The translations under genes and the position numbers were made by a program. A stretch of 23,001 nucleotides of DNA, from positions 1 through 23,001 of the forward strand of contig DATHWP010000074.1 of assembly GCA_035460505.1 (NCBI GenBank), read 5' to 3'. Source of the stretch: Methyloradius sp035460505. Its GTDB lineage: Bacteria > Pseudomonadota > Gammaproteobacteria > Burkholderiales > Methylophilaceae. This document shows, one piece after another, positions 15,779 through 22,930 of this stretch (within the stretch, counting starts at the first letter, position 1; every line of letters begins with the position of its first letter). The notes beneath the pieces are model-generated. The model was given only the letters and a program-made list of their open reading frames with translations. It had not been told where the DNA came from and made no database searches.

Positions 15779-16345
15779 ATGAATATCATATTTTGGTTAG
15801 TGCTGTTGGTCGCTGTGGTCTATATCATCATGCTGTATAACGGCTTGGTCAGCCTTAAAAATAATGTCTCAAAAGCCTGGGCTAATATTGATGTGCTGCT
15901 AAAACAGCGTCATGACGAACTGCCTAAACTGGTCGATACCTGCAAGCAGTACATGAAATATGAGCAGGAAACCCTGGATAAAGTCATCAAGGCGCGTTCA
16001 CAAGTTTCTTCTGCCCGCGAATCGCAAGATGTAAAAGCGTTGGGTGCTGCAGAAGGCGCTTTGCGTAGTGGTTTGGGCAGCTTGTTTGCCTTGGCGGAAT
16101 CGTATCCTGATCTCAAAGCCAACGAGCAGTTTGTGCAATTGCAGTCACGTATTAGCAGCCTTGAGAATGCACTGGCGGATCGTCGTGAATTCTATAATGA
16201 GAGTGTGAACGTCAATAACGTGCGTGTAGAGCAGTTTCCGGACTTGGTGGTTGCGCGCATGTTCAATTTCAAGACCTTTGATCTTTTAAGATTTGATGCC
16301 AGTGAATTGACCGATGTTGATATCGGCCAGCGTTTTAGCAGCTAG
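15779..16345 (+). CDS. lemA: LemA family membrane protein
   Basis: The protein has 188 aa. The start at ATG 15779 is chosen over an in-frame ATG 60 bp upstream, because a strong GGGGAGGTGG lies just before it and the N-terminus then begins with the usual membrane helix (about 3-20, NIIFWLVLLVAVVYIIMLYN). The cytoplasmic or periplasmic part is all-helical with family blocks QRHDELPKLV (43-52), ALAESYPDLKANEQF (104-118) and ADRREFYNESVN (133-144). The function of the LemA family is not firmly known; it commonly neighbours TPM-domain or GIDE-type proteins and is linked to envelope integrity. Here the next gene is of the GIDE type, which fits. The tail ends without any special motif. Confidence 0.92.
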   Translation: MNIIFWLVLLVAVVYIIMLYNGLVSLKNNVSKAWANIDVLLKQRHDELPKLVDTCKQYMKYEQETLDKVIKARSQVSSARESQDVKALGAAEGALRSGLGSLFALAESYPDLKANEQFVQLQSRISSLENALADRREFYNESVNVNNVRVEQFPDLVVARMFNFKTFDLLRFDASELTDVDIGQRFSS

Positions 16346-16365
16346 CAATATTTCTAGATCACCTA

Positions 16366-17283
16366 ATGTTTAGTGGCATTCGTGGTTATTACGTTGAGGC
16401 TCTGACTTCAGCAAGTCATTTGGGTCTGCTTTTTGTTGCCGCGCATTCAGAAAGCCAGATCGTTTGGATAATTTGCTTAGCTCTCATTGCATTGATCAGC
16501 ATTTTTGCATGGGCATCTAATTATCGCCGTTCTCGACTTGTCTCAGATACTCCGCTTTCTCGGATTGCTAGCGCCGCGCAGGGTTATGTAGAGCTTTCTG
16601 GCCGCGCCAGTGTTGACAAAGATAACCTCATTTTAAGTCCTTTAAGTAATACATCCTGCATATGGTATCGCTACTGGATATACACAAAAAATGGTAAAGA
16701 CAACTGGCAGCAAACAGATCACGGGGTAAGCTCAAGTACCTTTGAAATTAATGATGGTAGCGGTAAATGCCAGATAGATCCGGATAATGCAGAGGTGATC
16801 GCGGCGGATAAAAAGACTAGATACGAAAACGCCCACAAGTATGTTGAAGAGCTGCTATATGGAGGTGGAATAATTTACGCCTTAGGTGAGCTGACGACTA
16901 TTGGAGGTGCAAATTCTGCACTTGATTTAAAGCAGGATGTAGGGGAGCTACTGGCTAATTGGAAGCAAAATCCTGCAGCATTAAAGCAACGTTTTGATCT
17001 AGATAAAAATGGCGAAATTGATTTGCGTGAATGGGAGTTGGCGCGCCGCCAGGCAGTGCGTGAAATCACACTACAGCATCGAGAAATCCACAGTCAGGCC
17101 GGAGTTAATGTTATGCGTGCTCCACGTGATGGGCGTATATTTTTGTTGTCCAATCTGTCCCCTGACAAGCTAAAAAACCGTTACTTGCTTTGGGGCACGT
17201 TACATTTATTAATCATGATCGCTGCTGCAACTGCTGCATTTATAATGTGGCAAGATCACCAGATTCAAACTTTATTCCATTAA
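16366..17283 (+). CDS. GIDE-like two-TM membrane protein with EF-hand loop
   Basis: The protein has 305 aa, with membrane helices at about 31-50 and 273-294. Between them lies a large soluble part. Its early section (SRIASAAQGYVELSGRA, CIWYRYWI, TFEINDGSGKCQIDPDNAEV) matches the pattern of the GIDE/MUL1-like domain found in bacterial neighbours of LemA (annotated as E3 ubiquitin ligase-like, though bacterial members lack the RING finger, as here). A canonical 12-residue EF-hand loop D211-D213-N215-G216-E217-I218-D219-E222 sits in the middle, in the arrangement that coordinates calcium. The C-terminal part (INVMRAPRDGR-like block at 247-257, FLLSNLS) is again GIDE-typical. It lies 20 bp after lemA with a weak ribosome site and is probably cotranscribed. 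Function: unknown membrane role, possibly calcium-responsive. Confidence 0.78.
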   Translation: MFSGIRGYYVEALTSASHLGLLFVAAHSESQIVWIICLALIALISIFAWASNYRRSRLVSDTPLSRIASAAQGYVELSGRASVDKDNLILSPLSNTSCIWYRYWIYTKNGKDNWQQTDHGVSSSTFEINDGSGKCQIDPDNAEVIAADKKTRYENAHKYVEELLYGGGIIYALGELTTIGGANSALDLKQDVGELLANWKQNPAALKQRFDLDKNGEIDLREWELARRQAVREITLQHREIHSQAGVNVMRAPRDGRIFLLSNLSPDKLKNRYLLWGTLHLLIMIAAATAAFIMWQDHQIQTLFH

Positions 17284-17310
17284 AAGATTCAGTAGCAGCC
17301 AATTCATTAA

Positions 17311-17361
17311 GCTCATAGGATTTACTTATATGCGCTGTGATAAAATCTTGCTCCTATGAGC
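17311..17361 (+). repeat. perfect 10-bp inverted repeat bracketing the valS promoter and start codon
   Basis: GCTCATAGGA (17311-17320) and TCCTATGAGC (17352-17361) are exact reverse complements separated by 31 nt. The right arm contains the valS ATG (17356-17358). The -10 element lies in the loop. Arm centres are 41 bp apart, close to four helical turns. In a read-through RNA it could fold as a hairpin hiding the start codon; as DNA it could be a two-site operator. Confidence 0.75.
17338..17346 (+). promoter_or_regulatory. extended -10 promoter of valS
   Basis: TG-A-TAAAAT (17338-17346) is an extended -10 with five of six consensus bases. No good -35 is present at 17 bp; TTTACT (17321-17326) is 14 bp away. 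The expected start is near 17353, only about 3 nt before the valS ATG, so the mRNA would be nearly leaderless. Confidence 0.5.
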
Positions 17362-20300
17362 ACAGACCAAACTACCGAAAACACGTCAGCCAATTCAGCG
17401 CTGGCGAAATCATTTGACCCTAAAGAAATTGAAAGCCGCTGGTATCAATTTTGGGAAAGCCAAGGCTATTACGCCGCTGGTTTAGATACCCAAAAGCAGG
17501 ATAACTTTTGCATTCTGCTGCCACCGCCCAATGTCACTGGCACGCTACACATGGGGCATGGTTTCAACCAAACCCTGATGGATGCCTTGACCCGTTACCA
17601 CCGTATGCGCGGCGATAACACTTTGTGGCAGCCAGGTACTGACCACGCTGGCATTGCAACGCAGATTGTTGTTGAGCGCCAACTGGATGCACAAGGTGTT
17701 AGCCGTCATGATTTAGGTCGCGAGAAATTCCTGGAAAAAGTCTGGGAATGGAAAGAATACTCTGGTGGCACCATCACTAAGCAGATGCGTCGCCTCGGTA
17801 CTTCGCCAGACTGGTCGCGCGAGCGCTTCACGATGGACCCCGCGCTAAACAAAACCGTGACTAAAACCTTTGTGCGTTTATATAACGAAGGCCTGATTTA
17901 TCGCGGTAAGCGTTTGGTGAACTGGGATGTGAAGCTGGGCACAGCCGTTTCTGATCTCGAAGTGGTGCAGGAGGAAGAAGATGGCTTTATGTGGCACATC
18001 AACTATCCGCTTGCTAACGGTGAAGGTCATTTAACCGTAGCGACAACCCGCCCAGAAACTATGTTGGGCGACGTGGCAGTGATGGTGCACCCTGAAGATG
18101 AGCGTTATGCGCATCTGATTGGCCAAAGCGTAATGCTTCCGCTTTGCGACCGCGAAATCCCTATTATTGCTGATGATTATGTAGATCGTGAGTTTGGTAC
18201 TGGTGTGGTTAAGGTCACGCCTGCGCATGACTTTAATGACTATGCTGTAGGGCAACGTCACAAACTTCCAATGATTTCAGTTCTAACACTAGATGGAAAA
18301 GTTAAGGGTAAAACAAATGCGACGCTGGATGTTAAAGGCGATAGTGTTCGCAGAACTCTCGTTGCTGCAATTGAGCACCATGGAGATGTTGATAAAATAC
18401 CAGAAGCATATCAAGGTTTAGAGCGCTTCGCAGCGCGCAAGCAGATTGTTGTCGACTTAGAAGCCCAAGGCTATTTGGTCAAGACCGAAAAGCACAAACT
18501 CAAAGTCCCGCGCGGTGACCGTACTGGTGTCGTGATTGAACCTATGCTGACAGACCAGTGGTTCGTCGCCATGAGCCAGCCTGCTGCCGACGGCAAGAGC
18601 ATTACGCAAAAAGCGCTGGATGTAGTGGCGGATGGCCAAATCAAATTCTATCCAGAAAATTGGGTAAACACTTACAATCAATGGCTGAATAATATTCAGG
18701 ATTGGTGTATCTCGCGTCAGCTTTGGTGGGGTCACCAGATTCCTGCCTGGTACGATAATAAAGGTAACTATTACGTTGCTGTAGATGATCAAGCAGCCTA
18801 CGAGCAATATTTTAAAAATATTGGGCGAGAGGATTTAGCAGAGGCATTAGAAGCAGAAGAAAAAATATCTGGTGACAGATCTAAAATTGGAAGTTTGCTT
18901 GCAATCAACAACCAATTAGTTGAATTGAACCGTGATCCAGACGTACTGGATACCTGGTATTCATCCGCGCTCTGGCCATTCTCCACGCTCGACTGGACTG
19001 GCGATGAAGCCAAGGATGCAGCCAATGTTGCCCTGCAGCAATACCTGCCATCCAGTGTGTTGGTGACTGGTTTCGATATCATTTTCTTCTGGGTGGCGCG
19101 CATGGTCATGATGACGACACATATCACTGGCAAGATTCCGTTCAAGCATGTGTATGTGCACGGCCTGATTCGCGATGCCGAGGGTCAGAAGATGAGCAAA
19201 TCTAAGGGCAATGTATTGGACCCAATTGATTTGATCGACGGCATAGGTCTGGATGAACTGATCAAGAAGCGCACCACTGGCTTGATGAATCCCAAGCAGG
19301 CCGAGCAGATTGAGAAGCGTACGCGCAAGGAATTCCCTGAAGGTATTTCTGCATTCGGTACTGATGCCTTGCGTTTCACTTTCGCCTCTTTAGCTTCACC
19401 TGGCCGAGACATCAAGTTCGATTTGCAGCGCTGCGAAGGCTATCGCAACTTCTGCAACAAGCTGTGGAATGCCACGCGCTTTGTGTTGATGAATTGTGAA
19501 GGTAATGATAACGGCTTCAAGGATTGCAGCACCGAGCCAGAAGGCTTTTTGACCTTCTCGCAGGCGGATCGCTGGATCGTCAGCATCCTGCAAAAAGCAG
19601 AAGCAGATATTGAAAAAGCCTTTGCCGATTACCGCTTCGATATTGTCGCGCAAGTCATCTACAAATTTGTCTGGGATGAATACTGCGACTGGTATCTAGA
19701 GCTTGCCAAGGTACAGATGCAAACGGGTACCGATGGCGAGAAACGTGCCACACGCCGTACCTTGTTGCGTGTGCTTGAAACCATCTTGCGCTTGGCGCAC
19801 CCTGTCATGCCGTTTATTACGGAAGAGATTTGGCAGACCATTGCGCCTATGGCAGATAAAACTGGTGCTAGCATTATGTTGCAGCCTTACCCCAAAGCTG
19901 AGCCTAAAAAGATCGATGAAAATGCTGAGGCATGGGTTGCGTTGCTCAAGCAATCAGTTGATGCGTGCCGCAGCCTGCGTGGTGAGATGAATGTTTCGCC
20001 TGCGACCAGAGTGCCATTGATTGCGGCAGGAGAGGCAGAAAAACTAAAGGTGTATGCCCCTTATATCAAGGCGCTGGCTAAGTTGGCAGAGGTCGAGATT
20101 GTGGCTGAATTGCCAGATGCTGATGCGCCTGTGGCGCTGGCAGGTGATTTCAAGCTCATGCTCAAGATCGAGATTGATGTGGCAGCAGAAAAAGAGCGTT
20201 TGGGTAAAGAGATCACGCGTTTGCAAGGTGAAATTGCCAAGGCGCAGGCCAAGCTCGGCAACGAAGGCTTTGTGGCGCGGGCACCAGCCGCTGTTATTGC

Positions 20301-20382
20301 GCAAGAGCAGGAACGTTTGGCTAACTTCACGGCGACAGTTGAAAAATTGCAGCTACAACTGAACAAATTGACAGGGAATTAA
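17356..20382 (+). CDS. valS: valyl-tRNA synthetase
   Basis: This class Ia synthetase (1008 aa) charges tRNA-Val. The HIGH-type signature is HMGH 65-68 in PPNVTGTLHMGHGF, and KMSKS is at 612-616. The CP1 editing domain shows TTRPETMLGD and DREFGTGVVKVTPAHDFND, needed to clear Thr-tRNA-Val. An anticodon-binding domain follows, and the C-terminal coiled coil typical of ValRS (from about 940; EKERLGKEITRLQGEI) is complete. It has an N-terminal extension of roughly 18 residues before the conserved FDPKEIE start relative to E. coli. The ATG at 17356 is the only usable start: an in-frame stop lies 15 bp upstream, and there is no Shine-Dalgarno. Two inner segments (about 18262-18440 and 18780-18935) are more AT-rich with rarer codons than the rest. 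It is somewhat longer than the E. coli enzyme (about 950 aa). Confidence 0.97.
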   Translation: MSTDQTTENTSANSALAKSFDPKEIESRWYQFWESQGYYAAGLDTQKQDNFCILLPPPNVTGTLHMGHGFNQTLMDALTRYHRMRGDNTLWQPGTDHAGIATQIVVERQLDAQGVSRHDLGREKFLEKVWEWKEYSGGTITKQMRRLGTSPDWSRERFTMDPALNKTVTKTFVRLYNEGLIYRGKRLVNWDVKLGTAVSDLEVVQEEEDGFMWHINYPLANGEGHLTVATTRPETMLGDVAVMVHPEDERYAHLIGQSVMLPLCDREIPIIADDYVDREFGTGVVKVTPAHDFNDYAVGQRHKLPMISVLTLDGKVKGKTNATLDVKGDSVRRTLVAAIEHHGDVDKIPEAYQGLERFAARKQIVVDLEAQGYLVKTEKHKLKVPRGDRTGVVIEPMLTDQWFVAMSQPAADGKSITQKALDVVADGQIKFYPENWVNTYNQWLNNIQDWCISRQLWWGHQIPAWYDNKGNYYVAVDDQAAYEQYFKNIGREDLAEALEAEEKISGDRSKIGSLLAINNQLVELNRDPDVLDTWYSSALWPFSTLDWTGDEAKDAANVALQQYLPSSVLVTGFDIIFFWVARMVMMTTHITGKIPFKHVYVHGLIRDAEGQKMSKSKGNVLDPIDLIDGIGLDELIKKRTTGLMNPKQAEQIEKRTRKEFPEGISAFGTDALRFTFASLASPGRDIKFDLQRCEGYRNFCNKLWNATRFVLMNCEGNDNGFKDCSTEPEGFLTFSQADRWIVSILQKAEADIEKAFADYRFDIVAQVIYKFVWDEYCDWYLELAKVQMQTGTDGEKRATRRTLLRVLETILRLAHPVMPFITEEIWQTIAPMADKTGASIMLQPYPKAEPKKIDENAEAWVALLKQSVDACRSLRGEMNVSPATRVPLIAAGEAEKLKVYAPYIKALAKLAEVEIVAELPDADAPVALAGDFKLMLKIEIDVAAEKERLGKEITRLQGEIAKAQAKLGNEGFVARAPAAVIAQEQERLANFTATVEKLQLQLNKLTGN

Positions 20383-20384
20383 AG

Positions 20385-20882
20385 ATGAGCAGTTCAGCGG
20401 CTGTTTACATGTTACGCACCATGCAACAGCATCACGTCGCATTGAGCAGTCTGGCTGATCAAAAGGCCAACATTATGGTGGCGGGTTCTCTCGGCATTAT
20501 TATTTTTAGTATGGGTCGTTTCGAGCTTGGCGACCATCCGGTTTGGCTATTGGTGCTTTGTATAACCGCGCTGCTTTCTTGTTTGTGCGCGATTATTGCG
20601 GTCAACCCTAGCTTTAAGAAGAAGCCGGACATAGAGCATGCTGTGGCTAATCCTCTATTTTTTGGACATTTTGCGGTAATGTCTGAAACGCAGTTTGAAG
20701 ACCAGATTCTGGGTTTGATTGAAAGCGATGAGAAGATTTACAGGGCGATGATGCAGGACGTATATCAGCTAGGTAAGTCTCTGTATTTCAAGAAATATCG
20801 CTATCTTAACTTCAGCTATACCATCTTTATTAGTGGTATTTTGCTAAGCATATTGATAGCCGTCTCACACTTTGTTTTTTAG
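20385..20882 (+). CDS. PycTM-like (DUF5706) three-TM membrane protein, orphan
   Basis: The protein has 165 aa. An amphipathic N-terminal helix with the motif SSLADQKANIM (21-31) runs into membrane segments at about 29-44, 53-73 and 143-163. The ADxKA motif directly before the first membrane helix, the polar middle helix region (100-135) and the KKYRYLNFSYTIF entry to the last helix are the pattern I associate with the Pycsar effector domain PycTM (DUF5706). In defence systems this binds cyclic UMP/CMP and damages the membrane. No pyrimidine cyclase lies next to it here. AGGGA at 20373-20377 supports the start, 2 bp after the valS stop, so it is probably cotranscribed with valS. Its stop overlaps the tusA stop on the other strand by 4 bp. 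An immune role is inference; a housekeeping DUF5706 protein is equally possible. Confidence 0.65.
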   Translation: MSSSAAVYMLRTMQQHHVALSSLADQKANIMVAGSLGIIIFSMGRFELGDHPVWLLVLCITALLSCLCAIIAVNPSFKKKPDIEHAVANPLFFGHFAVMSETQFEDQILGLIESDEKIYRAMMQDVYQLGKSLYFKKYRYLNFSYTIFISGILLSILIAVSHFVF

Positions 20883-21139
20883 CGCTGCTGCTTTTTGATA
20901 TAAAAAGTGAACACTGGTGCGGATTCAGTTAAAGATAAAAGCTCATGCCCAGTCTGCCTGCAAAAGGCCTGAAAATCCTTTACCGCGCCAGGGTCAGTTG
21001 CTAACACTTTAAGTATCTGCCCACCTTCGAGTTCGGCGAGGCCTTTTTTACAACGTAATATAGGCAACGGACATCTAAGCCCAGTTGCATCCAGCTCTTT
21101 GTCGAATTCCAGACCTTCTATGGTTCCTTGTTGAGTCAT
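20879..21139 (-). CDS. tusA: TusA-family sulfur carrier protein
   Basis: This small protein (86 aa) has the TusA hallmark CPxP in ATGLRCPLPILRCKKG, with the active Cys at 23, and GGQILKVLATDPGAVKDF typical of the second half. TusA proteins pass persulfide sulfur to tRNA thiolation, molybdenum cofactor or other acceptors. A second Cys (30) and Cys 59 are also present. Its ATG overlaps the rhodanese stop in TAATG, so it is translated by coupling with the rhodanese, a likely persulfide donor. The stop overlaps the end of the convergent PycTM-like gene. With only the pair present it may be TusA itself or a paralogue (YeeD/TusA-like). Confidence 0.9.
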   Translation of the reverse strand: MTQQGTIEGLEFDKELDATGLRCPLPILRCKKGLAELEGGQILKVLATDPGAVKDFQAFCRQTGHELLSLTESAPVFTFYIKKQQR

Positions 21140-21459
21140 TATTTAGGCACGAAAGAATAGCCTGCGCGACCCCAAGCCAGAATTCCGCCTTGCAGGTTGT
21201 ACACGTTTTTGTAGCCTTTGCTGGCGAGGAATGCAGAAGCTTGGCCAGAGCGAATACCGCTGTGACAGTAAAAAACTAGGGATTTTTGTTTATCGAGCAC
21301 ATCGTGTTTAACAGGAATCATGGCAAGCTGGATATGCAGCGCACCAGGAATAATGCCTCTGGCGACTTCATCATCATTACGCACATCCACCAGTGTGATT
21401 GGCTCGTTAGCCATCATTTCAAACAAGGACAATGCATCAATCTCTTTATAGCCAGTCAT
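21139..21459 (-). CDS. single-domain rhodanese (sulfurtransferase)
   Basis: The protein has 106 aa. The rhodanese fold is shown by TLVDVRNDDEVARGIIPGA (substrate-side DVR and HIPGA-like segment) and the active loop C65-HSGIRS, followed by ASAFLASKGYKNVYNLQGGILAW. C65 would carry persulfide; the CxxGxRS form is the GlpE/PspE-like thiosulfate:thiol type. There is no signal peptide, so it is cytoplasmic. The first gene of the - strand pair with tusA, it is preceded by a good promoter at 21502-21530. The ribosome site is weak (AGG 11 nt upstream). Related annotations such as monothiol glutaredoxin-linked rhodanese cannot be told apart from sequence alone. Confidence 0.9.
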   Translation of the reverse strand: MTGYKEIDALSLFEMMANEPITLVDVRNDDEVARGIIPGALHIQLAMIPVKHDVLDKQKSLVFYCHSGIRSGQASAFLASKGYKNVYNLQGGILAWGRAGYSFVPK

Positions 21460-21501
21460 AGTCGTGCCTATCGGTAGTCAATCGTATTCGTTTATTCAAT
21501 A

Positions 21502-21530
21502 AATATACTTTGATTGCATCGTGGTTTCAA
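21502..21530 (-). promoter_or_regulatory. sigma-70-type promoter of the rhodanese-tusA pair
   Basis: Read on the - strand, -35 TTGAAA (21525-21530) and -10 TATATT (21502-21507) are separated by 17 bp; each matches consensus at five of six. The start is expected near 21495, giving a leader of about 35 nt before the rhodanese ATG. The 144-bp gap 21460-21603 holds nothing else that I can identify, and no clear terminator for the upstream tRNA. Confidence 0.6.
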
Positions 21531-21603
21531 CGCAATATTGATTTTAACGCGCGCACTTGCTTAACGGATGACGTTAATTCAATGGAATGCTGAGAGGAAG
21601 AGA

Positions 21604-21679
<76 letters not shown>

Positions 21680-21737
21680 GTTTGCTAAACTTTACTTAAA
21701 TGTGCTGAAGTGAATCAGACCAGTATTGTTTGTGTGA

Positions 21738-21779
21738 CTACCGCTAAATTAGCGCTTGGTAGCCAACGCAAGAGCGGTA
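21738..21779 (+). repeat. nested inverted repeats upstream of cobT
   Basis: CTACC (21738-21742) pairs with GGTAG (21758-21762) around the palindrome GCTAA-A-TTAGC (21743-21753). In addition TACCGCT (21739-21745) is the exact reverse complement of AGCGGTA (21773-21779). The two pairings are mutually exclusive as RNA. They overlap the candidate -35 box at 21756, so a binding site is also possible. Confidence 0.45.
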
Positions 21780-21783
21780 TTAT
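21756..21783 (+). promoter_or_regulatory. candidate cobT promoter
   Basis: TTGGTA (21756-21761), a 16-bp spacer and TATTAT (21778-21783) form a moderate sigma-70-like pair (four and five of six matches). The start would be near 21790, giving a leader of about 94 nt. It overlaps the nested inverted repeats. Confidence 0.35.
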
Positions 21784-21813
21784 ATCAAACTTTGTTCTCC
21801 CGTGTCATGGCTT

Positions 21814-21837
21814 AATCGCTTATGTATTCAAGCGATT
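21814..21837 (+). repeat. hairpin in the cobT leader
   Basis: AATCGCTT (21814-21821) and AAGCGATT (21830-21837) are perfect 8-bp complements with an 8-nt loop. No T-run follows, so it is not an intrinsic terminator. I see no cobalamin-riboswitch B12 box (GCCACTG-type) in the 204-bp leader. Confidence 0.5.
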
Positions 21838-21883
21838 GCTGCGGATGCGGCTGATTAATCCATTTTAGATTAAAGAAATCCTG

Positions 21884-22924
21884 ATGATACAAACTCAAAT
21901 ACAACCTTTATCCAGCAGCTTGGCATCATCTCTAATAGATAAAATCAACAATAAAACCAAACCATTAGGCTCGCTTGGCCGCCTGGAGAAAATCGCACTA
22001 CAAGTTGGCCTGATTCAAGGCACTTTAACGCCTGAACTGAATAAACCAGTGATGATGGTGTTTGCGGGGGATCACGGCATTGTGCAGGCGGGCGTTAGTC
22101 CTTTTCCGCAAGAAGTAACACAGCAGATGGTGTTCAATTTTCTGTCTGGCGGCGCAGCAATCAACGTATTCGCGCAGACCAATGCCATGCAAGTTCGGGT
22201 GATTGATGCTGGCGTGAACCATGAGTTTGGTTTGGTGCCAGGCTTGATTGATGCCAAAGTCGGCATGGGCACGCAAAACTTTTTGACTACCCCAGCCATG
22301 TCAAAAGAACAATGCGAGCAAGCGCTCACAATAGGTATAAGCCTTGCGCATAAAGAGTTCGAGTCAGGCAGCAACGTGATGGCTTTTGGCGAAATGGGCA
22401 TAGGCAATACCTCTTCAGCATCCGCATTGATGGCTGTGCTATGTGAGTTACTACCAGAGCAATGCGTGGGGCGTGGTACTGGCTTGGATGACGCTGGCTT
22501 GCAGAAAAAGATTGATGTGATTAAAGCAGCAATCGCCCACCACAAACTTGATGCCAAAGATCCAAACCAAGTATTAGCAACTTTTGGCGGCTTTGAAATC
22601 GCGTTGATGGTAGGTGCAATGCTTGGTGCCGCTGAGAAAAAATGTGTGCTGCTGATCGATGGATTTATTGCCACAGCAGCTTTGTTAGTAGCCTCAAAAA
22701 TGCAACCAGAAGTTCTGGATTACTGTGTTTTTGCGCATTGTTCCAATGAGTCTGGCCACAGATTATTACTGAATCACCTGAAGGCTGAACCTTTGCTCGA
22801 TTTAGGTCTGCGTTTGGGCGAGGGTACAGGGGCGGCTTTGGCTTATCCCTTGCTGAAAGCAGCGGTCAATTTCTTGAATGAGATGGCCTCATTTGAGTCC
22901 GCTAATGTCAGTCAGGCAGAATAA
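21884..22924 (+). CDS. cobT: nicotinate-nucleotide-dimethylbenzimidazole phosphoribosyltransferase
   Basis: CobT (346 aa) moves phosphoribose from nicotinate mononucleotide to 5,6-dimethylbenzimidazole, making alpha-ribazole phosphate for the lower ligand of cobalamin. Typical blocks are TKPLGSLGRLE (25-35), VFAGDHGI (59-66), FLSGGAAINV (86-95), EMGIGNTSSA (170-179), FGGFEIALMVG (234-244), IDGFIATAA (258-266) and the C-terminal RLGEGTGAALA with the catalytic Glu at 313. Length is normal and nothing is missing. Only a weak purine stretch (AAAGAAA) precedes the ATG. cobS follows after 6 bp, giving the usual cobT-cobS lower-ligand pair; the rest of the pathway is outside the window. Confidence 0.96.
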   Translation: MIQTQIQPLSSSLASSLIDKINNKTKPLGSLGRLEKIALQVGLIQGTLTPELNKPVMMVFAGDHGIVQAGVSPFPQEVTQQMVFNFLSGGAAINVFAQTNAMQVRVIDAGVNHEFGLVPGLIDAKVGMGTQNFLTTPAMSKEQCEQALTIGISLAHKEFESGSNVMAFGEMGIGNTSSASALMAVLCELLPEQCVGRGTGLDDAGLQKKIDVIKAAIAHHKLDAKDPNQVLATFGGFEIALMVGAMLGAAEKKCVLLIDGFIATAALLVASKMQPEVLDYCVFAHCSNESGHRLLLNHLKAEPLLDLGLRLGEGTGAALAYPLLKAAVNFLNEMASFESANVSQAE

Positions 22925-22930
22925 ATACTG

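Noticed and set aside
21814..21850. Hairpin before cobT as an intrinsic terminator
   Set aside because: The stem is not GC-rich and no run of T follows it on either strand at the right place.
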